Part shown: positions 42,906 through 51,575 of the stretch, one piece after another
Layout: each line of letters starts with the position of its first letter
Numbering within the stretch: position 1 is the stretch's first letter
DNA from: JANMMJ01 sp964543235
GTDB lineage: Bacteria; Pseudomonadota; Alphaproteobacteria; Rhizobiales; Aestuariivirgaceae
Reading direction: 5' to 3'
NCBI GenBank assembly: GCA_964543235.1
Contig: CAZIXE010000019.1
Span: 1 to 64,000 of the forward strand
DNA length: 64,000 nucleotides
The notes under the pieces: generated by a model
Databases searched by the model: none
What the model saw: only the letters and a program-made list of their open reading frames with translations
What the model was told of the DNA's origin: nothing
Translations under genes and position numbers: made by a program

Positions 42906-43940
42906 ATGGCCGTGAAATCAGCCTACATGTCCCGCAAGACCGCCAAGCCGCAGCCGGCCCCCAGGGAGCCGGCTTTTAGCGTCGCCGACGAGCTCAGGGC
43001 CTACCGCGACATGCTGCTGATCCGCCGCTTCGAGGAGAAGGCCGGCCAGCTCTATGGCATGGGCTTCATCGGCGGCTTCTGCCATCTCTACATCGGCCAG
43101 GAGGCGGTGGTGGTGGGCATGCAGATGGCGCTGAAGGACGGCGACCAGGTCATCACCTCCTACCGCGACCATGGCCACATGCTGGCCTGCGGCATGGAGG
43201 CGAGAGGCGTCATGGCCGAACTGACCGGCCGCCGCGGCGGCTATTCCAAGGGTAAGGGCGGCTCCATGCACATGTTCAGCCGCGAGAAGAACTTCTATGG
43301 CGGTCACGGCATCGTCGGCGCCCAGGTGCCTTTGGGGGCGGGCCTCGCCTTTGCCAACAGGTATCGCGGCAATGACAATGTGTCGGTGACATATTTCGGC
43401 GACGGCGCCGCCAACCAGGGCCAGGTCTACGAGACCTTCAACATGGCTTCGGTATGGAAACTGCCGGTGATCTTCGTCATCGAGAACAACCGCTATGCCA
43501 TGGGCACCGCCGCGACCCGCTCCACCGCCAAGTCCGATCATCTGGGGGCCCGTGGCGAGGCCTTCGGCATTCCCTATGAGCAGGTGGACGGGATGGATGT
43601 GCGGGCCGTGCGCGAAGCCGGCGAGCGCGCCGTCGCCCACTGCCGGGCCGGCGAGGGGCCTTTCATCCTTGAGATGATGACCTATCGCTACCGCGGCCAT
43701 TCCATGTCGGATCCCGCCAAGTACCGCGCCAAGGAAGAAGTGCAGAAAATGCGCGAGGAGCACGATCCGATCGAGCAGGTGAAGACCCGGCTCATCCGGT
43801 CGAAGGCGGCAACCGAGGACGATCTCAAGAAGATCGATGCCGAGATTCGCGCCGTCGTCACGGAAGCGGCGGAATTCGCCCAGGGCGATCCCGAACCGGA
43901 CGTGTCCGAACTGTGGACCGATGTCTATGTGAACGCCTGA
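42906..43940 (+). CDS. pdhA: Pyruvate dehydrogenase E1 alpha subunit
   Basis: A 344-residue thiamine-diphosphate enzyme subunit that decarboxylates pyruvate and loads the acetyl group on E2. Landmarks: MLLIRRFEEKAGQLYGMGFIGGFCHLYIGQEAV, KGKGGSMHMFS, the ThDP-Mg motif GDGAANQGQVYETFNMASVWKLPVIFVIENN, and the phosphorylation-loop-like region YRYRGHSMSDPAKYR. GAGGAG lies six bases before the ATG. Together with pdhB, pdhC and lpd it forms the complex; the operon is interrupted by a nuclease-like gene. Confidence 0.96.
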   Translation: MAVKSAYMSRKTAKPQPAPREPAFSVADELRAYRDMLLIRRFEEKAGQLYGMGFIGGFCHLYIGQEAVVVGMQMALKDGDQVITSYRDHGHMLACGMEARGVMAELTGRRGGYSKGKGGSMHMFSREKNFYGGHGIVGAQVPLGAGLAFANRYRGNDNVSVTYFGDGAANQGQVYETFNMASVWKLPVIFVIENNRYAMGTAATRSTAKSDHLGARGEAFGIPYEQVDGMDVRAVREAGERAVAHCRAGEGPFILEMMTYRYRGHSMSDPAKYRAKEEVQKMREEHDPIEQVKTRLIRSKAATEDDLKKIDAEIRAVVTEAAEFAQGDPEPDVSELWTDVYVNA

Positions 43941-44028
43941 GCAGGGGGAGCCCAGCCATGCCGGTCATGCTCATACCTTCGCCCGGACTTGTGTTTTGCT
44001 GATATGGTGGCGATGAGCCGATAGCCCG

Positions 44029-44613
44029 ATGACCCTGCCGACCACCAAGTCCGCGACCTATGCCGACCTCGAGGCGTTACCGCCCCATGTTGTCGGGGAG
44101 ATTCTGTTTGGCGCGTTGATCACCCATCCGCGGCCGGCCCGGCGCCACGTGGTGGCCGCGCAGAATCTGGGCGCGATGGTTACACCGCCTTTCAGTTTCG
44201 GCCAAGGAGGGCCCGGCGGCTGGATCTTTGCCAGCGAGCCGGAACTTCATCTTGGTCCCCATGTGGTCGTGCCCGATCTTGCGGGATGGCGGCGTGAGAA
44301 GCTCCAAGGGCGCGGCGAGGGAGCTTGGTTTGAGGAGGTGCCGGACTGGATTTGCGAGATACTTTCCCCCGCCACTGAAGCCTATGACCGGGGTGACAAA
44401 CGCCGCATATATGCGGGTTTCGAGGTGCCGTTCCTCTGGCATCTCGATCCTGGAAGCCGCGTCCTGGAAGTCTTCCAGCGCCAGGGCACAAGCTGGCTTC
44501 TGACCCACACGTTCACCGGACAGGATGATGTTGCCGCCCCACCCTTCGACGCCATCAGCTTTTCTCTTGGCCTGCTATGGCCGTTCGATCCGCCTGAAGA
44601 CAGCAACCCGTAA
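44029..44613 (+). CDS. Uma2-family (DUF820) putative endonuclease
   Basis: A 194-residue protein with the Uma2 PD-(D/E)XK-like fold: SEPELHLGPHVVVPDLAGWRRE gives the acidic centre and VPDWICEILSPATEAYDRGDKRRIY the E-x-x-x and lysine region. Members are often transposon-associated nucleases or of unknown role. It sits between pdhA and pdhB, in the same direction, an unusual place for an otherwise contiguous operon. Transfer or insertion is likely. No partner transposase is visible. Confidence 0.85.
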   Translation: MTLPTTKSATYADLEALPPHVVGEILFGALITHPRPARRHVVAAQNLGAMVTPPFSFGQGGPGGWIFASEPELHLGPHVVVPDLAGWRREKLQGRGEGAWFEEVPDWICEILSPATEAYDRGDKRRIYAGFEVPFLWHLDPGSRVLEVFQRQGTSWLLTHTFTGQDDVAAPPFDAISFSLGLLWPFDPPEDSNP

Positions 44614-44626
44614 AGAGGCACACTGA

Positions 44627-45994
44627 ATGCCATCCATCCTCATGCCAGCCCTGTCGCCCACCATGGAAGAGGGCAAGCTTGCCAAATGGCACAAGCAGGT
44701 CGGTGACAATGTGAAGTCGGGCGACGTCATCGCCGAGATCGAGACCGACAAGGCGACCATGGAGGTCGAGGCCGTCGACGAGGGTCCGCTCACCGCCATC
44801 CTGGTTCCCGAGGGCACCGAGAACGTCAAGGTGAACACCCCGATCGCGGTGATTGGTGACGCTGATGCCGCCCCCCACCCAGCACCTGCGGCGCCCTCTT
44901 CCCCGCCTTCGGGGGAAGCGATTGTTGTTCCTCCTCCGATCGCTGGGGAGGTGGCGCGCAGCGCCGGAGGGGGGCCGAAACTCGCTGATCCCGATATCCC
45001 CGCCGGCACAGAGATGGTCTCGATGACGGTCCGCGAGGCGCTGCGCGAAGCCATGTCCGAGGAAATGCGCCGTGACCCCAGCGTCTTCCTCATGGGCGAG
45101 GAGGTCGGCCAGTATCAGGGCGCCTACAAGATCAGCCAGGGCATGCTGGACGAGTTCGGCCCGCAGCGGGTGATCGACACGCCGATCACCGAACATGGCT
45201 TTGCCGGCCTCGCCGTTGGCGCGGCCTTTGGCGGCCTCAGGCCGATTGTCGAGTTCATGACCTTCAACTTTGCCATGCAGGCGATCGACCAGATCGTCAA
45301 CTCGGCGGCCAAGACGCTCTACATGTCGGGCGGCCAGATGGGCTGCCCCATCGTCTTTCGCGGCCCCAATGGCGCCGCCGCCCGCGTGGCCGCCCAGCAC
45401 AGCCAGGACTATGCCGCCTGGTACGGTCATGTGCCGGGCCTGAAGGTCGTCATGCCCTACAGTGCCGCCGACGCCAAGGGCCTGATGAAGGCGGCGATCC
45501 GCGATCCCAACCCGGTGATCTTCCTGGAAAACGAGATCCTCTACGGCAAGAGTTTCGAAGTGCCGAAGCTCGATGACTGGGTCGTGCCGATCGGCAAGGC
45601 CAGGATCGCCCGCCCCGGCCAGCACGTCACTATCGTCTCCTTCGGCATTGGCATGACATATGCTTTGGGGGCGGCGGAAAAACTCGCTGCCGAAGGGATC
45701 GATGCCGAAGTCATCGACTTGCGCACCATCCGTCCCATGGACATTGAAACCGTGATCCAAAGCGTCAGGCGGACGAACCGCTGTGTCTGCGTGGAGGAAG
45801 GTTTCCCGCGCTTCTCGGTGACCTCCGAGATCGCCGCCGAGATCATGACCCACGCCTTCGACTACCTCGACGCGCCCGTCGCACGCGTCGCCGGCAAGGA
45901 TGTTCCGATGCCCTATGCGGCCAATCTCGAGAAACTGGCGCTGCCCAATGTCGATGAGGTCGTCGCCGCAGCGAAGGGAGTCCTCTATGTCTGA
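44627..45994 (+). CDS. pdhB: Pyruvate dehydrogenase E1 beta subunit with N-terminal lipoyl domain
   Basis: A 455-residue subunit. Residues 1-80 are a lipoyl domain (PALSPTMEEGKLAKWHKQVGDNVKSGDVIAEIETDKATMEVEAVDEG) with the lipoylated lysine in ETDKATME, the alphaproteobacterial form of E1 beta. A Pro/Ala/Gly-rich linker (about 82-118) is encoded by a pair of REP palindromes. The transketolase-type domain follows: TVREALREAMSEEMRRDPSVFLMGEEVGQYQGAYK and GRKGLMKAAIRDPNP-like stretches. It pairs with PdhA to form the ThDP site. It is 13 bases after the Uma2 gene. Confidence 0.96.
   Translation: MPSILMPALSPTMEEGKLAKWHKQVGDNVKSGDVIAEIETDKATMEVEAVDEGPLTAILVPEGTENVKVNTPIAVIGDADAAPHPAPAAPSSPPSGEAIVVPPPIAGEVARSAGGGPKLADPDIPAGTEMVSMTVREALREAMSEEMRRDPSVFLMGEEVGQYQGAYKISQGMLDEFGPQRVIDTPITEHGFAGLAVGAAFGGLRPIVEFMTFNFAMQAIDQIVNSAAKTLYMSGGQMGCPIVFRGPNGAAARVAAQHSQDYAAWYGHVPGLKVVMPYSAADAKGLMKAAIRDPNPVIFLENEILYGKSFEVPKLDDWVVPIGKARIARPGQHVTIVSFGIGMTYALGAAEKLAAEGIDAEVIDLRTIRPMDIETVIQSVRRTNRCVCVEEGFPRFSVTSEIAAEIMTHAFDYLDAPVARVAGKDVPMPYAANLEKLALPNVDEVVAAAKGVLYV
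44871..44975. repeat. Inverted REP pair inside the pdhB linker
   Basis: CTTCCCC/GGGGGAAG (44898-44904 with 44911-44918) is flanked by a GCRCC/GGCGCC arm, followed by a degenerate second unit CCTCC...GGGGAGGTGGCGC...GCGCCGGAGGGGGG. The two units are in opposite orientation. The segment is translated in frame and ends before the transketolase domain. Confidence 0.75.
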
Positions 45995-46316
45995 CGATCA
46001 CCACCACAATCACCACGGCGAGATGCATCCCCATCAACTCGAGCCGCCGCATGAGGTGTTCCATGATCCCAATGCCGGCGAAATCGCCCGTGCCTGGATC
46101 ACCAATGGCCATCTGAGCCTGGCCCTGCACGGCATGGCCTTCGGCAAGGCCGACACCTGGGGGCATGTCGTTGCCGGCATTGCCCAGAACGTGGCCCATA
46201 TCTGCGCCCAGCAGGGCCAGGGCAGCATGTCGTCGAACCTGGAGGATATCCGCCGGATACTCGCCGACGATCTCGCCAGGGCTATCGGCCAGGCCAGCGC
46301 CGCGGCCGGCCGCTGA
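45987..46316 (+). CDS. DUF5076-type small protein in the pdh operon
   Basis: A 109-residue soluble protein with a His-rich N terminus (DDHHHNHHGEMHPHQ) and a conserved ARAWITNGHLSLALHGMAFGKADTWGHVVAGIAQNVAHIC core. Members of this small family occur after pdhB in alphaproteobacteria. Function is unknown; the histidines could bind metal (inference). It overlaps the end of pdhB by eight bases. Confidence 0.8.
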   Translation: MSDDHHHNHHGEMHPHQLEPPHEVFHDPNAGEIARAWITNGHLSLALHGMAFGKADTWGHVVAGIAQNVAHICAQQGQGSMSSNLEDIRRILADDLARAIGQASAAAGR

Positions 46317-46374
46317 GCATCCGGCATATGGGTCAATGACGGGGGGCACAAGGAGTGCAACACGGGAGGTCGCC

Positions 46375-46668
46375 ATGGCGGAACTCGCATTTCTCGACGA
46401 CGACAAGCTGTTTGACGGCGAATGCGTGCGCTTCACCGGAACCGACGGCGAGGCGAAGGTGCTGTGCGGTGTGACGACCGCCGCCCTCCAGGCCCGCGAT
46501 GCGGCGCTTCCGCATTACGGCCTGATCCCTGCTGAGGCCTTCCTCGAAAGCTATGAGCGCTACATGACCGAGATCCACACCGCTGCCCGCGTCAAGTATG
46601 GCCGCGGCCAATTCGAGACCGACCGCCCCGTGCGCGTTCTCGTGGACCGCTCCGACCTGTGCCCGTGA
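46375..46668 (+). CDS. DUF1488-type small protein
   Basis: A 97-residue protein, MAELAFLDDDKLFDGECVRFTGTDGEAKVLCGVTTAAL..., with the layout of the DUF1488 family, common as a short uncharacterised gene in alphaproteobacteria. GGGAGG lies six bases before the ATG. It sits between the DUF5076 gene and pdhC and is probably co-transcribed. No catalytic motif is visible. Confidence 0.76.
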   Translation: MAELAFLDDDKLFDGECVRFTGTDGEAKVLCGVTTAALQARDAALPHYGLIPAEAFLESYERYMTEIHTAARVKYGRGQFETDRPVRVLVDRSDLCP

Positions 46669-46695
46669 CCCCTTGAACCCGAGGACCGAAGACTC

Positions 46696-48003
46696 ATGCC
46701 GACCAATATCCTCATGCCCGCCCTGTCGCCCACCATGGAGAAGGGCAAGCTCGCCAAATGGCTGAAGAAGGAAGGCGACACGGTGAAGTCCGGCGACATC
46801 CTGGCCGAGATCGAGACCGACAAGGCCACCATGGAGGTGGAAGCCGTGGACGAAGGCGTGCTGGGCCGCATCCTCATCGCCGACGGCACCGACGACGTCG
46901 CCGTCAACACCCCGATTGCCATCATCCTGGGCGAGGGCGAGAAGGTGTCGGACATCAGGGCCGCCTCCCCCCACCCGGCGCCTGCGGCGCCACCCTCCCC
47001 GCCTGCGGGGGGAGGGATAGTCAAAACATCCTCCCCCGCTTCGGGGGAGGTGGCTCCGCGCAGCGGAGCCGGAGGGGGCGGCCACAACGGCACCCGCCTC
47101 TTCGCCTCGCCGCTCGCCCGCCGCATCGCCAAGCAGAAAGGCATCGATCTCGCGGCTGTCAAAGGCTCCGGCCCCCATGGCCGCATCGTGCTGAAGGATG
47201 TCGAATCCGCAAAACCGGGTGCCGCGCCGGCCGCCAGGCCTGCGGCCCCGCCAGCCCCGTCCATATCGGATGATGCCGTGCTCAAGCTGTTCGAGCCCGG
47301 CTCATACGAACTCGTGCCGCACGATTCGATGCGCAAGGTGATCGCCCGGCGCCTCACCGAATCGAAGCAGTCGATCCCGCATTTCTATCTCTCGGTCGAC
47401 ATCACCCTCGACCATCTGCTGGCGCTGCGCGAACGCCTCAACCTGCAGGCGCCCAAGGACAAGGATGGCAAGCCCGCCTGGAAAGTCTCGGTCAACGACT
47501 TTGTCATCAAGGCGCTCGCCATGGCGCTGATCAGGGTACCGGACGCCAATGCCTCCTGGACCGAGACCGCCATGGTGAAACACCGCCACGCCGATGTCGG
47601 CGTCGCCGTGGCGATACCCGGTGGCCTCATCACGCCGGTGGTGCGCAAGGCCGAAACCAAGGGCCTCGCCCAGATTTCGAACGAGATGAAGGACTACGCG
47701 GCGCGCGCCCGGGCCCGCAAGCTCTTGCCGCATGAGTACCAGGGCGGCTCCACCGCCGTCTCCAATCTCGGCATGATGGGGATCAGGAACTTCTCCGCCG
47801 TCATTAACCCGCCGCATGCCACCATCCTGGCGGTGGGCACCGGCGAGCGCCGCCCGGTGGTACGTGGGCAGAATATCGTCATCGAGCAGCAGATGTCGGT
47901 AACGCTCTCCACCGACCATCGCGTCGTTGATGGCGCGCTCGGCGCCGAACTCCTCGCCGCCTTCAAGCTCTATATCGAAGAGCCCGGCCTCATGCTCGTC
48001 TGA
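46696..48003 (+). CDS. pdhC: Dihydrolipoamide acetyltransferase (PDH E2)
   Basis: A 435-residue core enzyme of the complex. It has a lipoyl domain (1-78; lysine in ETDKATMEVEAVDEG), a REP-encoded linker (about 91-128), the E1/E3-binding domain (TRLFASPLARRIAKQKGIDLAAVKGSGPHGRIVLKDVE), a Pro/Ala linker and the catalytic acetyltransferase domain ending with the active-site STDHRVVDGALGAELL. It transfers acetyl from lipoamide to CoA. The lipoyl domain is strikingly similar to that of pdhB, and both carry the same palindromic linker insert. Confidence 0.96.
   Translation: MPTNILMPALSPTMEKGKLAKWLKKEGDTVKSGDILAEIETDKATMEVEAVDEGVLGRILIADGTDDVAVNTPIAIILGEGEKVSDIRAASPHPAPAAPPSPPAGGGIVKTSSPASGEVAPRSGAGGGGHNGTRLFASPLARRIAKQKGIDLAAVKGSGPHGRIVLKDVESAKPGAAPAARPAAPPAPSISDDAVLKLFEPGSYELVPHDSMRKVIARRLTESKQSIPHFYLSVDITLDHLLALRERLNLQAPKDKDGKPAWKVSVNDFVIKALAMALIRVPDANASWTETAMVKHRHADVGVAVAIPGGLITPVVRKAETKGLAQISNEMKDYAARARARKLLPHEYQGGSTAVSNLGMMGIRNFSAVINPPHATILAVGTGERRPVVRGQNIVIEQQMSVTLSTDHRVVDGALGAELLAAFKLYIEEPGLMLV
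46966..47079. repeat. Inverted REP pair inside the pdhC linker
   Basis: Unit 1 (reverse): GGCGCC/GGCGCC arms at 46977-46982 and 46986-46991, then CCCTCCCC/GGGGAGGG (46993-47000 with 47009-47016). Unit 2 (forward): CCTCCCCC/GGGGGAGG (47030-47037 with 47043-47050), then GGCTCCGC/GCGGAGCC (47052-47059 with 47063-47070) and GGAGGGGGC. Unit 2 matches the single copy at position 91. The whole is translated in frame. Confidence 0.85.
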
Positions 48004-48023
48004 CCACAAGGACACCAACGCCC

Positions 48024-48464
48024 ATGCCCAACACCGTCCGCCTGCACCGCGTGCTGAAAGCTCCCCCTGAGCGTGTGTACAAGGCCTTCATCGACGCCGC
48101 CGCCATGGCCAAATGGCTGCCACCCGACGGTTACACCTGCACCGTCCATCACCTCGACGCCAAGGTTGGTGGCAGCTTCCGCATGTCCTTCACCAGCTTC
48201 GCCTCCGGCCACAGCCACTCCTTCGGTGGCGAGTACCTCGAACTGAAACCGCACGAGATGCTGCGCTATTCGGATCGCTTTGACGACCCCAACCTGTCGG
48301 GCGAGATCATGGTGACCGTCGTGTTGAAGGCCGTTTCCTGCGGCACTGACCTGAACATCACCCAGGAGGGCATCCCCGACCTAATCCCGCTCGAGATGTG
48401 TTATCTCGGCTGGCAGGATTCGCTCCGCCAGCTTGCCGCCCTGGTTGAGACCGCCGCGCCATGA
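48024..48464 (+). CDS. SRPBCC/AHSA1-type domain protein
   Basis: A 146-residue protein of the START-like fold: RLHRVLKAPPERVYKAFIDAAAMAKWLPPDGYTCTVHHLDAKVGGSFRMSF, a central beta sheet, and the C-terminal helix YLGWQDSLRQLAALVE. This family includes Aha1-like activators and small-molecule-binding proteins; the ligand here is unknown. It starts 20 bases after pdhC and its stop overlaps the next gene (ATGA). Confidence 0.85.
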   Translation: MPNTVRLHRVLKAPPERVYKAFIDAAAMAKWLPPDGYTCTVHHLDAKVGGSFRMSFTSFASGHSHSFGGEYLELKPHEMLRYSDRFDDPNLSGEIMVTVVLKAVSCGTDLNITQEGIPDLIPLEMCYLGWQDSLRQLAALVETAAP

Positions 48465-49099
48465 AGACCATTCTGGCCTTCGGCGACTCCCTCACCTGGG
48501 GCTTTCGCGCCGGCGACTGGACCCGGCACGCCTTCGCGGACCGCTGGCCCAACGTGCTGGCGGCGGGCCTCGGCGGCAGGGCCCGCGTGGTGGAGGAGGG
48601 CCTCAATGGCCGCACCACGGCATACGACGACCACACCATGCCGGCGGAGATGAACGGCGCCAGGATGCTGCCCGCCCTGCTCAAGACCCATGAGCCGCTC
48701 GACCTGGTCATCATCATGCTCGGCACCAACGATCTCAAGTTTGCCGGCCGCTGCCGCGCCTTCGATGCCGCCCTGGGCATGCAGCGCCTCGTCGAGATCG
48801 TGCAGTGCCACCCGTTCAACAGCAATTACGCGCGGCCGCAGGTCCTCGTGATGTCGCCGCCGGCCCTTTGTCAGACATCTGACGAATGGTTCAACGAACT
48901 CTGGGGCCACGCCGTTGCCGAATCGAGGCATTTCGCCAGGCACTACGCCCGCGTCGCCCAGGAGATGGGCGTACACTTCTTCGATGCCGGGAGCGTGGCC
49001 ACGACCGATCCGACCGATGGCGGCCATCTCGATGCGGAGAACACCCGGAAGATCGGTGCGGCGCTTGTCCCCCTGGTGAAGGGGATCCTGAGCCTGTGA
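48461..49099 (+). CDS. SGNH/GDSL-family esterase
   Basis: A 212-residue hydrolase: FGDSLTWG (block I, nucleophile serine 9), GLNGRTT (block II glycine), MLGTNDLK (block III asparagine), and the DGGHLDAENTRKIG end with the catalytic Asp-His pair (block V). There is no signal peptide, so it is probably cytoplasmic. Similar arylesterases act on short acyl esters. It is coupled to both neighbours: it overlaps the SRPBCC stop, and the following GNAT start overlaps its own stop. Confidence 0.89.
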   Translation: MKTILAFGDSLTWGFRAGDWTRHAFADRWPNVLAAGLGGRARVVEEGLNGRTTAYDDHTMPAEMNGARMLPALLKTHEPLDLVIIMLGTNDLKFAGRCRAFDAALGMQRLVEIVQCHPFNSNYARPQVLVMSPPALCQTSDEWFNELWGHAVAESRHFARHYARVAQEMGVHFFDAGSVATTDPTDGGHLDAENTRKIGAALVPLVKGILSL

Positions 49100-49692
49100 G
49101 GCCGGCGCCGACCATCCGGCCCGCCACCAAGGCCGATGCCGCCGACATGGTCATTCTCGTCGACATTGCCGGTTACGGGCTGCCGCTGTGGGTGTGGTCG
49201 GGCCTGTACAAGGATGAGTCCTCGGTACTCGAAGTCGGTCGCGCCCGCGCCCGCCGTGACGCCGGAGCCTTCTCCTATCGCAATGCCCATGTCGCTGAGC
49301 ATGATGGCGAAGTCGCCGGCCTGCTAGTCTCCTATCGGCTCGATGACCCCTATGTAATGCCGGACCTGTCGAAGTTTCCCTCCGAGTTCCGGCCGGCATT
49401 CGAGCTCGAGGCGATGGTTCCGGGGAGCTGGAACGTCAATGTCATTGCCGTCTATGCCGAGTTTCGCGGCATTGGCCTGGGCCGGCAGCTTCTCGACCAT
49501 GCCGGCACCCTGGCGCGCGCCGCCGGCGCCGGACAGATGTCAATCATCTTCGAAAGCCGCAACAGTGCGGCGCATCGGCTCTACCGGCGCTGCGGCTACC
49601 GCGAACTGGCGCGCCGCGTCCGCATTCCGTTTCCGGGTGACCGCACCGGTTCCGAGGAGTGGGTGCTGATGACCCGGACGGTCACGGGGTGA
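49096..49692 (+). CDS. GNAT-family N-acetyltransferase
   Basis: A 198-residue enzyme starting at GTG (GTGA overlap with the esterase stop): PTIRPATKADAADMVILVDIAGYGLPLWVW. The acetyl-CoA loop is VYAEFRGIGLGRQLLDHAGTLARAAGAGQMSIIFESRNSAAHRLYRRCGYRE. It transfers an acetyl group to an unidentified amine. An upstream start would overlap the previous gene by about 210 bases and encode arginine-rich nonsense. Confidence 0.85.
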   Translation: MRPAPTIRPATKADAADMVILVDIAGYGLPLWVWSGLYKDESSVLEVGRARARRDAGAFSYRNAHVAEHDGEVAGLLVSYRLDDPYVMPDLSKFPSEFRPAFELEAMVPGSWNVNVIAVYAEFRGIGLGRQLLDHAGTLARAAGAGQMSIIFESRNSAAHRLYRRCGYRELARRVRIPFPGDRTGSEEWVLMTRTVTG

Positions 49693-49770
49693 TGGGTCGA
49701 TGCGGAAGCCGGCAGTGGTGTGCGGCGGGGGCACTGACCGTGAAACTTGAGCAAGACTGGAGTGCGTTGA

Positions 49771-51210
49771 ATGGCTGACAATCAATTCGATATTCTGATC
49801 ATCGGCGCGGGGCCGGGGGGCTATGTCGCCGCCATCCGGGCCGCCCAGCTTGGCTTCAAGGTGGGCATCGTCGAACGCGAGCACCTGGGCGGCATCTGCC
49901 TCAACTGGGGCTGCATCCCCACCAAGGCGCTGCTGCGCTCGGCCGAGATCTATCATTACATGCGGCATGCGAAGAACTACGGCCTCTCCGTCGAGAAGGT
50001 GGGCTTCGATGCTGCCGCCGTGGTGCAGCGCTCCCGCAGCGTTTCGGGCCGGCTCAACGGCGGTGTCGGCATGCTGCTCAAGAAGAACAAGGTCCAGGTG
50101 ATCTGGGGCGAGGCGAAAATCACCAGGCCCGGCGAGGTGGTGGTATCGAAGTCATCCAAGCCAGCCATGCAGCCGCAGCATCCCGAACCAAAAGGTGCGG
50201 TGGGGCCGGGCACCTATCAGGCCAAACACATCATCATCGCCACCGGCGCGCGGCCCCGCGTGCTCCCCGGCCTTGAACCTGACGGCAAGCTGGTCTGGAC
50301 CTATTTCGAGGCGATGGTGCCGCCGGCCATGCCGAAGTCGCTCCTGGTCGTGGGTTCGGGCGCCATCGGCATTGAATTCGCGTCGTTCTATAACGCCATG
50401 GGCGTCGATGTGACCGTGGTCGAGATCGTCGACCAGATCATGCCGGTCGAAGACGCCGAGATCGCCAGGATTGCCCAGAAACAGCTCGAGAAGCAGGGCC
50501 TGAAGATCAGGGTGGGTGCCAAGGTGGCGAGCCTCAAGAAGGCGGCGGACAATGTCACCGCCACCATCGAGCAGGGCGGCAAGACCGAAACGCTTACCGT
50601 CGATCGCGTGATCTCTGCCGTTGGTGTCCAGGGCAATGTCGAAGGCCTCGGGCTTGAGGCGGCAGGCGTCACGATCGACAAGGGCTGCATCGTGATCGAT
50701 GGTTTCGGCCGCACCAATGTCCCGGGCCTCTATGCCATCGGTGACGTGGCGGGCCCCCCCATGCTCGCCCACAAGGCCGAGCATGAGGGCGTCATCTGCG
50801 TGGAAAAGATCAAGGGGCTCGATGTCCATCCGATGAACAAGGACCAGATCCCCGGCTGCACCTATTGCCACCCGCAGGTGGCGAGCGTCGGCCTCACCGA
50901 GGCCAGGGCCAAGGCGGCGGGCCATGAGCTGAAGATCGGCCGTTTCCCCTTTGTCGGCAACGGCAAGGCCATTGCGCTTGGCGAGGACCAGGGTCTCGTC
51001 AAGACCATCTTCGATGCGAAAAGCGGCAGGCTGCTCGGCGCCCATATGGTCGGCGCCGAGGTGACCGAGCTGATCCAGGGCTTCGTCGTCGCCATGGGGC
51101 TCGAGACCACGGAAGAGGAACTCATGCACACCGTCTTCCCGCACCCGACCCTTTCCGAGATGATGCATGAGAGCGTGCTCGATGCCTATGGCCGCGTCAT
51201 CCATATGTGA
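49771..51210 (+). CDS. lpd: Dihydrolipoyl dehydrogenase (E3)
   Basis: A 479-residue flavoprotein that reoxidises dihydrolipoamide with NAD+. It has the N-terminal FAD motif GAGPGGYVAAIRAAQLG, the redox disulfide GGICLNWGCIPTKALL, the NAD motif VVGSGAIGIEFASFY, GLYAIGDVAGPPMLAHKAEHEG, and the C-terminal active-site base in HTVFPHPTLSEMMHE. It completes the pyruvate dehydrogenase complex and probably also serves other 2-oxoacid dehydrogenases. Confidence 0.96.
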   Translation: MADNQFDILIIGAGPGGYVAAIRAAQLGFKVGIVEREHLGGICLNWGCIPTKALLRSAEIYHYMRHAKNYGLSVEKVGFDAAAVVQRSRSVSGRLNGGVGMLLKKNKVQVIWGEAKITRPGEVVVSKSSKPAMQPQHPEPKGAVGPGTYQAKHIIIATGARPRVLPGLEPDGKLVWTYFEAMVPPAMPKSLLVVGSGAIGIEFASFYNAMGVDVTVVEIVDQIMPVEDAEIARIAQKQLEKQGLKIRVGAKVASLKKAADNVTATIEQGGKTETLTVDRVISAVGVQGNVEGLGLEAAGVTIDKGCIVIDGFGRTNVPGLYAIGDVAGPPMLAHKAEHEGVICVEKIKGLDVHPMNKDQIPGCTYCHPQVASVGLTEARAKAAGHELKIGRFPFVGNGKAIALGEDQGLVKTIFDAKSGRLLGAHMVGAEVTELIQGFVVAMGLETTEEELMHTVFPHPTLSEMMHESVLDAYGRVIHM

Positions 51211-51307
51211 CCGCGGTGAATGGGGCAGCCCGGGCATGACCCTTGATACGGCTGCCGTGCTGGGCCATATGGTTCCGAATGATCGACGAAGCGAGGGGAG
51301 GGCCCCG

Positions 51308-51556
51308 ATGGACACCCGTAGCATTGTGACCGCACTTGTTATCGGCCTTGTTGCCGGCTGGCTGGCGAGCTTCGTCGTTGGCGGGTCGGGGCTCCTCGGG
51401 TACCTGATCAGCGGCGTCATCGGCTCCTTCGTGGGCAGCTATGTGCTGGGCAAGGCCGGCGTCAACCTCGGCATCGGCAATGAATATGTGCGTGACACCG
51501 TGACCGCCACCATTGGCGCCATCATCGTGGTGATCATCGCGCGCATCATCATCTGA
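51308..51556 (+). CDS. GlsB/YeaQ/YmgE-family membrane protein, copy 1
   Basis: An 82-residue, three-helix inner-membrane protein (IVTALVIGLVAGWLASFVVGGSG-LLGYLISGVIGSFVGSYVL). The GWLA and glycine-spaced helices are typical of this stress-associated family. GAGGGGAGG precedes the ATG. First of three paralogues in a row; copies 2 and 3 follow within 20-30 bases. Confidence 0.82.
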   Translation: MDTRSIVTALVIGLVAGWLASFVVGGSGLLGYLISGVIGSFVGSYVLGKAGVNLGIGNEYVRDTVTATIGAIIVVIIARIII

Positions 51557-51575
51557 AGGCGGAGGCGACACGACC

